A stretch of 55,763 bases of DNA from Azolla pinnata. Taxonomy: Eukaryota; Streptophyta; Polypodiopsida; Salviniales; Salviniaceae. Both the position numbers and the translations under genes were made by a program. Location of the stretch: positions 1 through 55,763 of the forward strand of contig JBBBWG010022222.1 of assembly GCA_037176905.1 (NCBI GenBank), in the 5' to 3' direction. A model generated the notes under the pieces. That model had not been told where the DNA came from, made no database searches, and saw nothing but the letters and a program-made list of their open reading frames with translations. Below are positions 18,061-34,500 of the stretch, one piece after another (positions within the stretch are counted from its first letter, which is position 1; each line of letters begins with the position of its first letter).

Positions 18061-19531
18061 TAGATAGAGCTTGATTATCATCCTCCAGGGTCAATTATAA
18101 CCTCTAAGAGAGAGAGCGAGAGGGAGGGAGGGAGGGAGGGAGAGAGATTTAAATTATCATCTTCAAAGGTCAGATATGACTTATGAGACCAAAAGCAATG
18201 CATTTTACAGGATACATTTGGTTGCGAGTAGCAACTCCCGATGTTTCGAGGATTTTATCAATGAGCGCCACAATCGAGAGTGCACAATGAGGTTACGAGA
18301 GGAATGCGTATAAGGATTGGCTTTGGTAGAGGATATGTGGAAACGCACATTCGAATGTGATCGAATGCTCGTCATTCTGACAAAGCGTGATACGCGGATT
18401 CTCGAGCTTGTTCAGGGCAGAGAGTGAGAGAGAGCTAACTCTCGTGCAAGCAATAGTTCTGATAGCATATAATGGGATGAATTCTAACATGTAACCACGT
18501 GTTCGCTTCCCAAGTTCGAAAAAGAGATTGGTTTTGTAGTCCAGTGCAACAACCGCAGTATAACGTATGAACCGCAGGCCTCCACATCTGTCCCATTTTG
18601 TGATACATTGCCATTGCAAAAAAAGCCTGTATCACGGATTAATCTCTTGGTCCATCATTGGGTAGGTCCATTGCATCCCATCTTCTAAACCATTTATTTA
18701 TATCTTCCATTCAACCAGAACCCGAATCGCTATACATGCAAAACTTTTCCGATATCCTTACTAGTTTTTGAGCATCTTCTAGATTATTGGCAAAAAGCAC
18801 CACATCATCGGCATATAGCAAAAGCATGATTTTTACACCCCCAATAGTAACTTTTTTAACGACTTCATCTTGTATAAACTTGTTAATCAGTTGTTCCAAT
18901 TCATCGACACACAAACCAAATAGAGTAGGTGAGAGTGGGCATCCTTGCTTTATGCCACTGGTGCTAGTGAAAGAATCTGAAAGTTTTTCATTTATACACA
19001 CATTGCATATCACCTTCTTATAGATTAGAGAGATCGCAATCATATAATCACTCGGGACCTCAAGTTCTTTCACACGCTTCCAAAGATATCAAAAGCTTTC
19101 TTCAAATCTATAAAACAACAATATAATCCTTTACCTCTCAATCAATTTTCTTCCATCAGAACTCACAAAGTGACGGAGAGAGAGAAAAAAAGGTAATTGA
19201 TTTGACAGTTTTCACAGTTATATTGTACAAGAACTTTGTCCCCAAATGGATTAGATTTATGTCATTTTGTATTGTAACACTTTAGAAGGTTGCCCTTGCC
19301 ACATCGCTACTTTTGAAGTAATTTTGATGCAAAGATTTTTGTATTGTCATGTTATTTTAATATAAACATACATATACGAAAAAAAAACGAAAAAAAAAAC
19401 AGAGAACTGAAATTGGTGCAGCCCGATTGAGAAAGTTGTTCAGCGAGGTCATGAGTTCAGTTTTGGGGAAAAAAAGGATAGAGAGATAGATAGAGCTTGA
19501 TTATAATCTTCTAAGGTCAAATACATAACCT

Positions 19532-19567
<36 letters not shown>
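18061..19567. repeat. Pair of dispersed direct repeats flanking a LINE-bearing segment
   Basis: A motif beginning GATAGAGCTTGATTAT, then AGGTCAA, ATAACCTCT and a GA tract, occurs at 18061-18125 and, slightly diverged, at 19485-19567, with a partial third copy near 18149-18190. The two main copies lie about 1.43 kb apart and bracket the LINE fragment and an A-rich tract at 19378-19400. They may be the arms of an older repeat split by later insertions, or the ends of a composite element. Confidence 0.5.
18715..19140 (-). mobile_element. LINE (non-LTR retrotransposon) reverse-transcriptase fragment
   Basis: The minus strand encodes part of a plant L1-type reverse transcriptase. Motifs in order are DLKKAFD (near 19110), then GIKQGCPLSPTLFGLCVDE (near 18930) and YADDVVLFA (near 18800). 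The catalytic aspartates of the KKAFD and YADD motifs are present, but only about 430 bp of the several-kilobase element remains. The frame shifts between the first motif and the next, and the fragment stops before the thumb region. It is a dead 5'- and 3'-truncated relic. No target-site duplication can be assigned. Confidence 0.85.
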
Positions 19568-19570
<3 letters not shown>

Positions 19571-19650
19571 AGAAAAAGAGAACCAGAATGGGTGTAGCCC
19601 GATTGAGAAGGTTGTTTAATGAGGACTAAGAGGCCATGAGTTCTCACTTT
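19412..19650 (+). repeat. Two copies of a possible tRNA-derived SINE head
   Basis: The text GGTGCAGCCCGATTGAGAA, then GTTGTT, GAGG and CATGAGTTC, occurs at 19415-19460 and, with small changes, at 19591-19647, separated by a GA tract. GTAGCCCGATTGAGAAGG loosely resembles a pol III A box, and GGTCATGAGTTC a B box, at about the right spacing. That fits the 5' head of a plant SINE, but the body and tail are not clear. Confidence 0.3.
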
Positions 19651-20003
19651 GTGAACGATATATAATCGAAAATAATTCAATAGTTCAAAAGTGTTGATAG
19701 TGAGATTTTGTATTCAATATATACACGAATATCCTACGGTAGCCGGATTACAAGCAAAAAAAAAAAAACAAGAAGCGAAATAAGAAATGGAAACCATTAT
19801 ATGTCATAGTTGTGATATGCACAATTCTTGTGTAGTCAAAGAGTCAGAGCAGGTATCTGGAAGCTGAAAGGAATACTGATGTGGCGGTTTCATTTTATTG
19901 AAGCAAGTCAAAATTATTAATTTCAAAAAGATTTTCTGACTTGCACATTAGTGATTCGGAATGCGAGACACTTTTTAGTTTGTAAAATTGTAATTGTGTT
20001 TTT

Positions 20004-20008
<5 letters not shown>

Positions 20009-20048
<40 letters not shown>
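20009..20048. repeat. GA microsatellite
   Basis: About 20 uninterrupted GA units. A similar GA tract is at 19535-19567. On the minus strand these give spurious Leu-Ser-Leu-Ser frames. Confidence 0.95.
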
Positions 20049-20055
<7 letters not shown>

Positions 20056-20089
20056 GCTTGTTGACTACTGCATTGGGGGGCAAGTTGTA

Positions 20090-20720
20090 AATAACAGATC
20101 GGCGACTGGATATACCCAATCGAAAATAACAGATGTGACCAGCTAGCAATGAGCTTAAACTGCGTCAATCGATGATCGGATGTATATCCAACCGATGTGG
20201 CCAACAATCAACTTAATACTGAACCAATCAGTGAACGGATATATCCGCCTAAGAATAACAGATGCGCAGTCAGCTAAAACCGAGTGGATCGATGATCGGA
20301 TATATCCGGCCGAGACCAGCAGATGCGGCCAACAATCAACTTAAACTGAGCGGATTGATGATCACATATATATATATATATTCAGTCGAGAACAACCACA
20401 AATGTGGGCAGAGCGATCAGCTTAAAAATGAAACTCGATCGACGATCAGACGAGAATAGCCGGTTGAGAACAGCAGATGCAGCAAGCAATCAGCTGAAAA
20501 AAATGGAACCGATCAACGATCAGACGGATATATCCGACCGAGGATAACCGATTGGACCTTGCAATCGACCGAGAATAACAGATTGGACCTTGCAGTCGAC
20601 CGAGAATAACAGAATATCGGACCTTGCAATCAGCTTTTCGACTGCGACAGCAGATCGGGGCGTGCAGTTTGCGGCGATCAATCAGCTCGAACTGCGACAA
20701 TCCGAAACGATGATCGAAAC
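20090..20720. repeat. Degenerate minisatellite, period about 70-80 bp, with shorter sub-repeats
   Basis: Recurring blocks are CAATCAGCTTAAAACTGA, GATCGATGATCGGATATATCC, and GACCGAGAATAACAGATG. The first part has units of roughly 70-80 bp; near 20540-20630 the period drops to about 30-35 bp around GATTGGACCTTGCA. A short (TA)n run sits near 20368-20382. It ends about 270 bases before the plastid RPL6 start codon, so it lies in that gene's upstream region. Confidence 0.8.
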
Positions 20721-20994
20721 ACCAGCTCTTCCATCGCGCTTCTTCGTTCAATGAGCCTTCTTCATGCGATTCTCATACAGGGCATGATCAACACAGAATC
20801 ATGTTTTGATTTTCTTTTTTACTAGGAATGTTTTTTTTTACAGTCAGTTCTTTCTGCTGCTGGAAAGAGAGGTTCTGTTGCTGAAAGATTCAGAATCCTG
20901 ATGAAGAAGAAGGGCATTTGCAGAAATACGAAAAACTACTCGTGGGCGATTTCAGAGAGACAAAGGCGAACAAGAAGCGACCTTATCCTCGGCG

Positions 20995-22809
20995 ATGGCT
21001 ATGGCGTCGATCTCTGTCCTTCCGCCTTCAGGGTAACGCGCCGCGCTTTGTCTCTCTGAGTTTTTCAGATGCATCTCTGAATTGGGTTGCATTCACTGTT
21101 GGATTTAAGCTCTCGATTCGACTGCTACATTTGGTTTTTTCCCCCCTCCAGGTCGGAGCTTAGGTCCAGCTTTCATGGCGACAGGATCAACCCCACCAGC
21201 AACGCAGATTTCAGGGCGAGCCCCAGAAATGCGGGCTTCTCTGTCACGAGAATAGAATGCAAGGAGTCCAGGATAGGCAAGAAGCCTGTGACCATTCCCA
21301 AAGGAGTAACTGCGACCCTGGAGAACCAGACACTCCGTGTGAAAGGGCCCCTCGGAGAGCTGACACAAAACTATCCTCGCGAGATTAAACTTCAGTATGA
21401 TCCTTCGGGGATCATTACCGTATCGCGAGCCCTGGACACAAGGAGGGCTCAACAAATGCATGGGCTCTTCAGGTGAAGTCCCTTCATCCTTGTTTTGTCG
21501 TGTCTTTTCACATGGTTCTGTCCGTGTATTTGTTGTGTATGCATGTAAATGTGTGTGCGTGATGTATGTAGATGCATGTATGTATGTATGTACGAATGTA
21601 CGCAAATGCGTGTGTGTATGTATGCCGGTGTTTGTGTTAATGTATTCATGTATTTATGAACGTATGTATGTATGTGGACGAGTATGTGTGTATATTCAGA
21701 TGCTGAAATGGTCATCTGTTCTGGTGTCTTTGTGGGTTCGAGATGAATAAAACTATCATCATCTAGGCTATCAAATAAGTAGCAAATCGAGTTTTCACTT
21801 GCTTTACGCTGCCATGTCGCACAAGATCTTTGACTCTTGGTTTGCTAGGTTAGGTTAGGTTCAAGGTCATCTTAGTTAACAAGTGAAGATCTTCTACATT
21901 CTCTCTCTGTCGTTGTTCTGTCACAAATCCTGTCATTGCTGATTTAATTAACGAAGATGTAAAAAATGAAGGTTTTAGGTCCTTTGCCATTGTTTTGGAT
22001 CGGAAACAGAACATCATCTCGCATGACAAGATGATGTCAAGCGAACGGGTTTTGTCATCAGTGTTCCTGGACTGGAAATATTTCAAAGAAGTTAATCAAA
22101 GACTGTATTGATTGGCTAATAGATACTGAATCAAGGACCTCTACTCTATTTGTCGGTTTTTTGGTATGCTTTGCTTCAGAAATATACTAAGATAGCGCAT
22201 GCACTCTGTATTGAAGATAAAAAAGAGGGTGCACATAAGCACAATAGATTTTGGAAAATGCTGTGGTATTGATTTTTGGAACATGTAAAGTAGAGAACAA
22301 CAGAAATTTGGAGCTCTGCTGATATGAAACTTTGGCTTTTCTCATCATCCACCTTAAAAACCCAAAGCCCCAGATCCAAAAACTCAAAATCCAATACCTT
22401 AAAAAACTCTAAATGCAGAACTTTTGATGCTCATCATTGTGGGCTTTCCCTATTTTCTTTTGCAATAACCAGGACTTTAACTGACAATATGGTGGTCGGA
22501 GTCTCCAAGGGATTTGAGAAGAAGCTACAGTTGATTGGTGTGGGTTATCGAGCTGCCATCGAGAAGAATGAGCTGGTGATGAATCTAGGGTTTTCGCATC
22601 AAGTGAAGGTCCAGATTCCGGAGGGTATTTCAGTTAAGGTGGAGGAGAACACAAAGCTTTCGATCACAGGGCGGGACAAATGCGCGGTTGGTGATTTCTC
22701 AGCCTCTATAAGGAAATGGCGTCCACCAGAGCCTTATAAGGGCAAAGGAATCAAATACGCAGACGAGGTTATTCGTAGGAAGGAGGGTAAAGCAGGCAAA
22801 AAGAAGTAA
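20995..22809 (+). CDS. RPL6: Plastid 50S ribosomal protein L6 (uL6c), nuclear-encoded
   Basis: Three exons join in phase: 20995-21032, 21152-21472 and 22473-22809, predicting 231 aa. The start [13 protein letters not shown] opens a Ser/Arg-rich plastid transit peptide of about 45-50 residues, ending near the conserved [16 protein letters not shown]. The mature part has both uL6 domains, including [50 protein letters not shown] and the invariant C-terminal [14 protein letters not shown], followed by a basic tail ending GKAGKKK. uL6 sits near the sarcin-ricin loop and factor-binding region of the large subunit; this form is imported into plastids. The ATG is chosen because it is followed at once by transit-like sequence and a good donor. 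Intron 2 (1.0 kb) contains ATGT/GTGT simple sequence at 21540-21690. Confidence 0.96.
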
Positions 22810-24351
22810 AAAGTTTTGTGCTTTTGTTTGAGCACCATAACCTGTTTAGTCCCACCAAAGTGCTAGCAATCAGATTCAAGAAACAAAGGTTTTTTTTTTT
22901 TCAATCCCAAATGGGTAGCTGTTGTACTCTTGTGACCTCTCTTGTGCTATCTCACACTAAATATTTTTTGAGCAACATCAAGCTAAGCTGCAAAAGATTT
23001 TCCTCCCTTGGATCATTTCTCATTTTTCTCATTTTGCCTCATAACAATCAGACATAAACTGCTCTCTGAAATGCCAAGCCCTTCCTTTGCTGAGAAATGG
23101 TTGATCTTAATTGCATTGTGAGGAGGCTGCTGTAGATTAAAAGATAAAGATCATGATACATGGATGAAAAGAAGCATTGGTCACTGCATCTGTTCATGAG
23201 TAACATACGACTTTGGAATGGTTTCTTATTATTTAAATGAAGTCAAAAGGCCCTCTTTTCATGTCAAAGTGGATGAGATTGAATTCAATGATGTTCTGAA
23301 GAGAGGGATGTGTACATGTCCATGGTTGTAACTTGTAACATGATCAATAACTGTCTGATTCCACATGATTATACAATCACACGACCATCTCAAAAGCGAT
23401 CAACGAGATTCAGAGACTACACTTTGTAGAATGCAGCACCTGTACAGCAATCAACAACATTAAAACACTACATCTCTTTCACAGTTTGTTCCCAGGCAAC
23501 AAAGCTGTTAGGCAGACCATCACAAGGACACTGAGCTCTAAATGTTCGAAAATCCAAAACTGACGCAAATTTCTTGAGAGAACAATGAATGGAAACGTGT
23601 GTGAATAATAGGGAAATCATATGTAGTTATAATCTCCCGGTAGTAAACGGTCCCATCTATACAATGATGCAACCTACTAGTTCCATAATAAGATAAGAAT
23701 AGTGACAAGATATTCACCTGAGTTAAATGTTCAATAAATCCGATTCAACAATAAATGATTTTCTTATTAGCATAGCAAAACTATGGATTCAGTTATAAAA
23801 GATTTCATATTGCTGAAAATACAAGCACCGAAGATGGGAAATAAATCCATATATTGAAGGTGGTATATAACATGTATTGCACATCAAGTATTACTAATAG
23901 TAGCACATGTGAGACACCCTTGCATCGAAGAATTTGTTGATCACACAATAATATCGGTACACTTGTGCTATTTCACAGCTATAACGAATGTGGATTCTCA
24001 CAATCAACCACAATTACATTAATAGTAATGGCGTTAATTCAGACAAGAAACGATCCATTATTCGACTCCAGTGGAAGCCCGCACAAGAGAAACATTTCTC
24101 CAAATGGCTGGAAGATTGTAGTTCGCCAACATCGTCACAAGGTCCCACTGTAAAAGAAGACATAATCCAGATTATCCAGTGTAAAGGTGAAATAAATAAC
24201 CAGTAGAAAGAATGCAAAATGGCTTGAAAACAATAGTGGACATTCAGTTTCCCCAAATTATCAACAAAGCGATGCAATCAAATAATTGAAGACGTACTCA
24301 CAGGACAGTAGATACAAATTTGAGGGCGAAAATATTACACACCAGTTCTAA
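22810..24351. other. Intergenic between convergent RPL6 and METTL5
   Basis: AT-rich 3' flanks. No supported exon or RNA gene. An 83-bp-scale search by eye found no tandem repeat here. Confidence 0.6.
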
Positions 24352-29461
<5,110 letters not shown>

Positions 29462-29519
29462 CTCGTAGGAATCAGTCTGCGGGGCTCGATCGGATTTTGG
29501 GATGGGTCAATAGACTTCC

Positions 29520-29610
29520 CCCTACATCAGGGTTTTGAATACCTAACTATAAACCCGAAACTCTAAATCCTGAACCCTAAACTCTAAATCCTGAAACCCT
29601 AAATCCTAGA
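29520..29610. repeat. Telobox-like cluster upstream of METTL5
   Basis: Imperfect AAACCCTAAA variants (ACTATAAACCC, GAACCCTAAACTC, GAAACCCTAAATCC) within 60-150 bases upstream of the METTL5 ATG, and TTAGGGTTTTGG inside exon 1. A telobox near the start fits a ribosome-biogenesis gene. Confidence 0.5.
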
Positions 29611-29614
29611 GATT

Positions 29615-30938
29615 GGCTTGTGGTTCCTGTTAACAATACAAATGGAAGAAGTGGTCTGATCTTTGGGGATTGGATTTTAAAAGTCAAGTCAAGAATCGAG
29701 CTCAGCAGGTGGGGTGCTTGTTACGAGTAGGAAGCACGTGTAAAACTCACTCGCATTACGCACACAACTCAGTTCAATTCTCGTAATTGCCATATTAATG
29801 TCTTTTGTTTAATCCCCCGATCCCAATTTCAATAGTCCTTCCGAGAGGGTTTTGATTTAGAAGCAAGTCGGAGCTAATAATACATGGGCAAAATGATTTA
29901 GGGCCAAGCATCAATTGTAATGGCTAGACGATAATGTAGATCATTTACTGTAACAAGTACAAAAATTACGTTTTCAGTTGCATAACACAAAAATTTGGGG
30001 GAAATGTGATGTTTTCTGCCTATTATCACATGAGCGCAAAGTTTTGGAGTAGATTTTGTTTTTATCATATCAATACAAAATCTTTTTTTCTGAGAACTTT
30101 TGATCATACCAACACAGCTATTTTTCTGAGAACTTTTGATCATATCAATACAACAACTTTTGAAGCCAGAATAAGAAACAAAAAAGGCATGGAAGGAACA
30201 ACTTTTTTTCATGGACTTGAAGGATCTGTCAAGCTCCTGCTCAGGATTTAGGGTTTAAGTGCTTGCGGAATGCCGTCGACAAAACGAAATGAAAGAAAGA
30301 AAGAAAGAAAGATTTAACATAGTCTGCATTAGGCCCAAGATGACCCATGGGGCAGATCATACTGATACAATAAATATCAATGTTTCGTCACACTGTCACG
30401 AATGAGAGAGTCCACCGACAGTTTATTGATACAATCCTCTCCTCTAATGTTTTCAACAGGAGCCCCACAAACACACACCTGCCTGCATTCCCAGCACCAC
30501 ATTTCCTGATATCAATACAAACATTCCACCTTTCTTTTGCAATACCCATGTCTTAAATTTGAGCTCTGGGCAGCTGCCTTATAGGTGCAGGTAGGAGTGA
30601 GTGTAGTGTATATAGTGGTCCCCTCGATTCGGACCTGTACAAGCATGACTTGAAAAGATATTTCTTCTTTCGATTATTTCTTCAATGCCACATATTTGTA
30701 TATGTATGTATGTGTTTGATCCGCGTCGATCCATCCGTTGTTATCACGCATCCTTGATGAGAGATCGATTGAAGAGATACGGGTTCTTTCCAGTTTCCTG
30801 ATCAGGCGGTTAGGCTGGATAGCTTTGTGATTAGGGTTGATTAATCACTCTACTGCGATTAGGCTTCTAGCTGCCCCTGTAATCAAGCATCCCTGATCAT
30901 CATTTGCCACGAATTCGCTGTCTTTTTTGTTTCCTGCT
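29615..30938. other. METTL5 upstream and bHLH 3' flank
   Basis: Mostly AT-rich. A direct repeat of about 40 bp (TTTCTGAGAACTTTTGATCAT and following bases) occurs about twice at 30080-30160. A short GAAA tract lies at 30289-30312. The 3' end of the bHLH transcript should fall here. No further exon is supported. Confidence 0.55.
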
Positions 30939-31500
30939 TCACTTCCCTTCATTGACTGAATCTCTCAGTACAGCTGCATGCTCCAAGACTACCTCTTGCA
31001 ACATCTTTTGGAGCTCGTTGCTTTTCACTTCCGATGCGTTGGAAATCTGCTTCGACTACAAAGAAATTAGAGAATGAACAAATACAAATGAATGAATGAA
31101 ACGAATGAATTGCAAACATTAGCCGTAGAAAAACAGAGCTTTTAAGCACAAGGGAAAAAAAGGTCAGCTGGAATTTATAGACCTTCTGGAGAATTCTGAA
31201 AAGGAGAGGTCCCAAAATATCTTGTCCAGATGTTTGAAATGAAAAAGTACAATTTTGTTGAAACAACAAAAAGAAGGATCTGTTTGAAAGAAAAAGAAGA
31301 AAGAATATAAACAGAGTACCTTCTCTATTTCAAATGACCAGTCATACAGCAATGTGGTGTATATATCCACTTGTGATGAATACACATGTATACATATATT
31401 CATACATACATATATTAGCCAGCATAAGATTGTGATGATATGTGCATATAACCAGTCTGTAAGAAACATGCAAGAATGTGAAAAGAAGAAAGAACCCATC

Positions 31501-31539
<39 letters not shown>

Positions 31540-34500
31540 CTCTATTTCAATAGGCTATAATATGGTATATAAATCCAATTGAAATGCATACACAACACAT
31601 ACATACATATATAAGCCGGCAACCTTCTCTATTTCAATAGGCTAGTCATAGAGTAATGTGGTACATATATCCAATGCATCCAGCATAGCAAAAACATACA
31701 GTAATGAGGTGAATGCACACATACATACATACATGCTGGCATGGATATATACATGCCGGCCAGTCCAGAATAAAACACTATCCAGCCGAGAATGTGATGA
31801 TGTACACAGTAGAACCAGTTCGTCCAGAAGAACAAAACATACAATAAGGGGGTGTAGATATATACACAGCCAGGGCCAAGAAAGCATACAAGCATGTTGT
31901 GGTGGATCATCACATCATTCTTGTATGTTTTCTCACAGAAAACACGGGTGCATAGACTCCAGCCAAGAATGTGATGATGTACACAATAGAACCAGTCCGT
32001 CCAGAAGAACAAAACATACAATAAGGCGGTGTAGATATATATACACAGTCAGGGCCAAGAAAGCATACAAGCATGTTGTGGTGGAGCATCACATCATTCT
32101 TGTATGTTTTCTCTGGACCGGATCCAGTCCATCCACAACACAAAAACAACATGGATGCAGAAGTAAAAGGAGAAGAAGAGTTTGAAAATTGCTTTCAAAA
32201 ATCACAGATATACAACACAAAAACAACATGGATGCAGAAGTAAAAGAAGAAGAAGAGTTTGAAAATTGCTTTCAAAAATCACAGATATGAACAAATGTGT
32301 GTAGGTATGAATAAAATCACAGATAAGAACTAATGTGTGTGTGTATGAACAAAATCACGGATATGAACAAATGTGTGCATGTATGAAACAAAGGAAGAGG
32401 AGGAGCAGACCTTGGCATGGATGCAGTGGTAATCGACATCGGCGCTGGTGGAGAGGGTGACATTGAGGAGCTCGAGCTCGTGCTCATGGAGGACATGGAG
32501 GATGGAGGACCAGACACCGCTGTTGTTGCAGGGGCGGGGGCTGTTGAGGGTGATGAAGGCATCATCAGCGCCGCAGAATCGAACAACAACATCTGCAGCT
32601 GCGAGGAGCTGCTCCCGGGCCTCCGCACTCATCACCGGGCTTGGACCCGAGGCTGATCCCGAGCCTGCATTCCCCAACCCTAACCCTAACCCTAACCCTA
32701 ACCCTCCCCCTCCTGCTCCATCTTCCCCTGCTCCTACCCCTAGCGCCATCATCGCCTTGCTCTTCTCCTTCCCCAGCTCCTCCACCCTCGCCTGCAGCTC
32801 GTAGATGTACTCCATCGCCTCTGTCAACACCGTGCACCTGTCCGTCTGCTGTTGGTACCACCCACCATTACAACAAACATGCGCACCATCAAACAACGAT
32901 GACAGATGCGGCTACAATACTACTACGGCGTGCTCAGCAGCTTCGATTTGCCTTTTCTTGCCTCTCGATCCTTGCACAATGCAGGCCCGAGGTGGAACAA
33001 GCCATGGCTTTCTTTCGCAGCTGCGCTGATGGGTTTTCGGGTTTTAGTAGGTTCTAGTAGATTTTAGGGTTTTAGGGTGAAACTGCAGACCTATTGCCCT
33101 GCCCTCCCCCCAGCTTTCCTTTGCAGCTGCCTTGATGGGTTTAGGGTTTTAGGGTTTTAGGGTGAAACAGCAGACCTATTGACCTGCCTGGCTTTCTTTC
33201 TTTTGCAGCTGCCCTGATGGGTTTAGGGTTTTAGGGTGGAGCCGCCATGGTTTTCGACTAACTAAAGAGGCATGGTGAGATGCCCCTGCAGCACCATTGC
33301 CAAATCCTCACCTCCGTCATCATCATCATCATCATCATCATCATCGAGATCAACTGGAATGTCCTACCACTAGTTTGTCTTACCCTGCCCATTCATTCCT
33401 GGAGAAGCCTCCATCATGCTCCCAACCCTAGATAGGTTTCCTCTAATCCAACTAGTTGAATCATACCCAGTCTAAATTAAGGGTCTTTCGCTTCGAGATG
33501 GATTTCATCAGCAGTATAGAGATCCCCAACAACAATCCATGAGCTCATATCCTTTCTAATCCGCACAAAAATCAAGCCAAATCCATGACTTGATTTCGGA
33601 AGCGACCTAGACAATCGAGCATTTTTTTTCCTTGAATGGAATCGGACATAGCTAACGAGCGCGTGATCGATGATCACCACCCACCTAGAGACCATCGAAG
33701 AGCATTCCCAAAAGATGTAATTGTGGAGCCTGGAAGAGCCCAGACTATGGGACAGAAAACTGAGAGCGGCTACTATGATCCGTGAGCCTGAGAAGAAACC
33801 AGATTACCCACAGTCAGAGTCAAGCGAGTTAGGCCAAGCGTACAACAGGTTCATCAGGCAAAATGCGGGATGAAATCTGCAACCATTTTTGAGTGGAATC
33901 TCCCAGATGTGGCTGGAGCTCCTCCCCATCTGATGCAAGAAATGCCTCTTGAAGGCGAGGTTTCCTCTTTGATTTCCACAGNNNNNNNNNNNNNNNNNNN
34001 NNNNNNNNNNNNNNNNNNNNNNNNNNNNNNNNNNNNNNNNNNNNNNNNNNNNNNNNNNNNNNNNNNNNNNNNNNNNNNNNNAGAGATGATTTCGGGGTGA
34101 AAAGCGAAATGCAGAGATTTGTGCATCTTGTTTTTCGATTCCGAAATCAAGGCATGGGATTTGGCTAGATTTCTGACCGCTAGCGCAGTGTTTCGCAGAG
34201 ATGATTTCGGGGTGAAAAGAAAAAAATGCAGAGATTTCTGCAGTTTGTTTTTCGATTCCGAGATCAAGGCATGGGATTTGGCTAGATTTCTGACCGCCTA
34301 GCGCAGTGTTTCGCAGAGATGATTTCGGGGTGAAAAGCGAAATGCAGAGATTTCTGCAGTTTGTTTTTCGATTCCGAAATCAAGGCATGGGAATTGGCTA
34401 GATTTCTGACCGGCTAGCGCAGTGTTTCGCAGAGATGATTTCGGGGTGAAAAGCGAAATGCAGAGATTTGTGCATCTTGTGTTTCGATTCAAGAAGCGAG

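Noticed and set aside
33317-33346. Short regularly repeated units considered as CRISPR or satellite
   Set aside because: Plain CAT trinucleotide; CRISPR arrays are not expected in plant nuclear DNA and no spacers are present.
33477-33695. 72-codon minus-strand frame with protein-like composition in bHLH intron 1
   Set aside because: No splice context, no recognised motif, and no continuation on either side.
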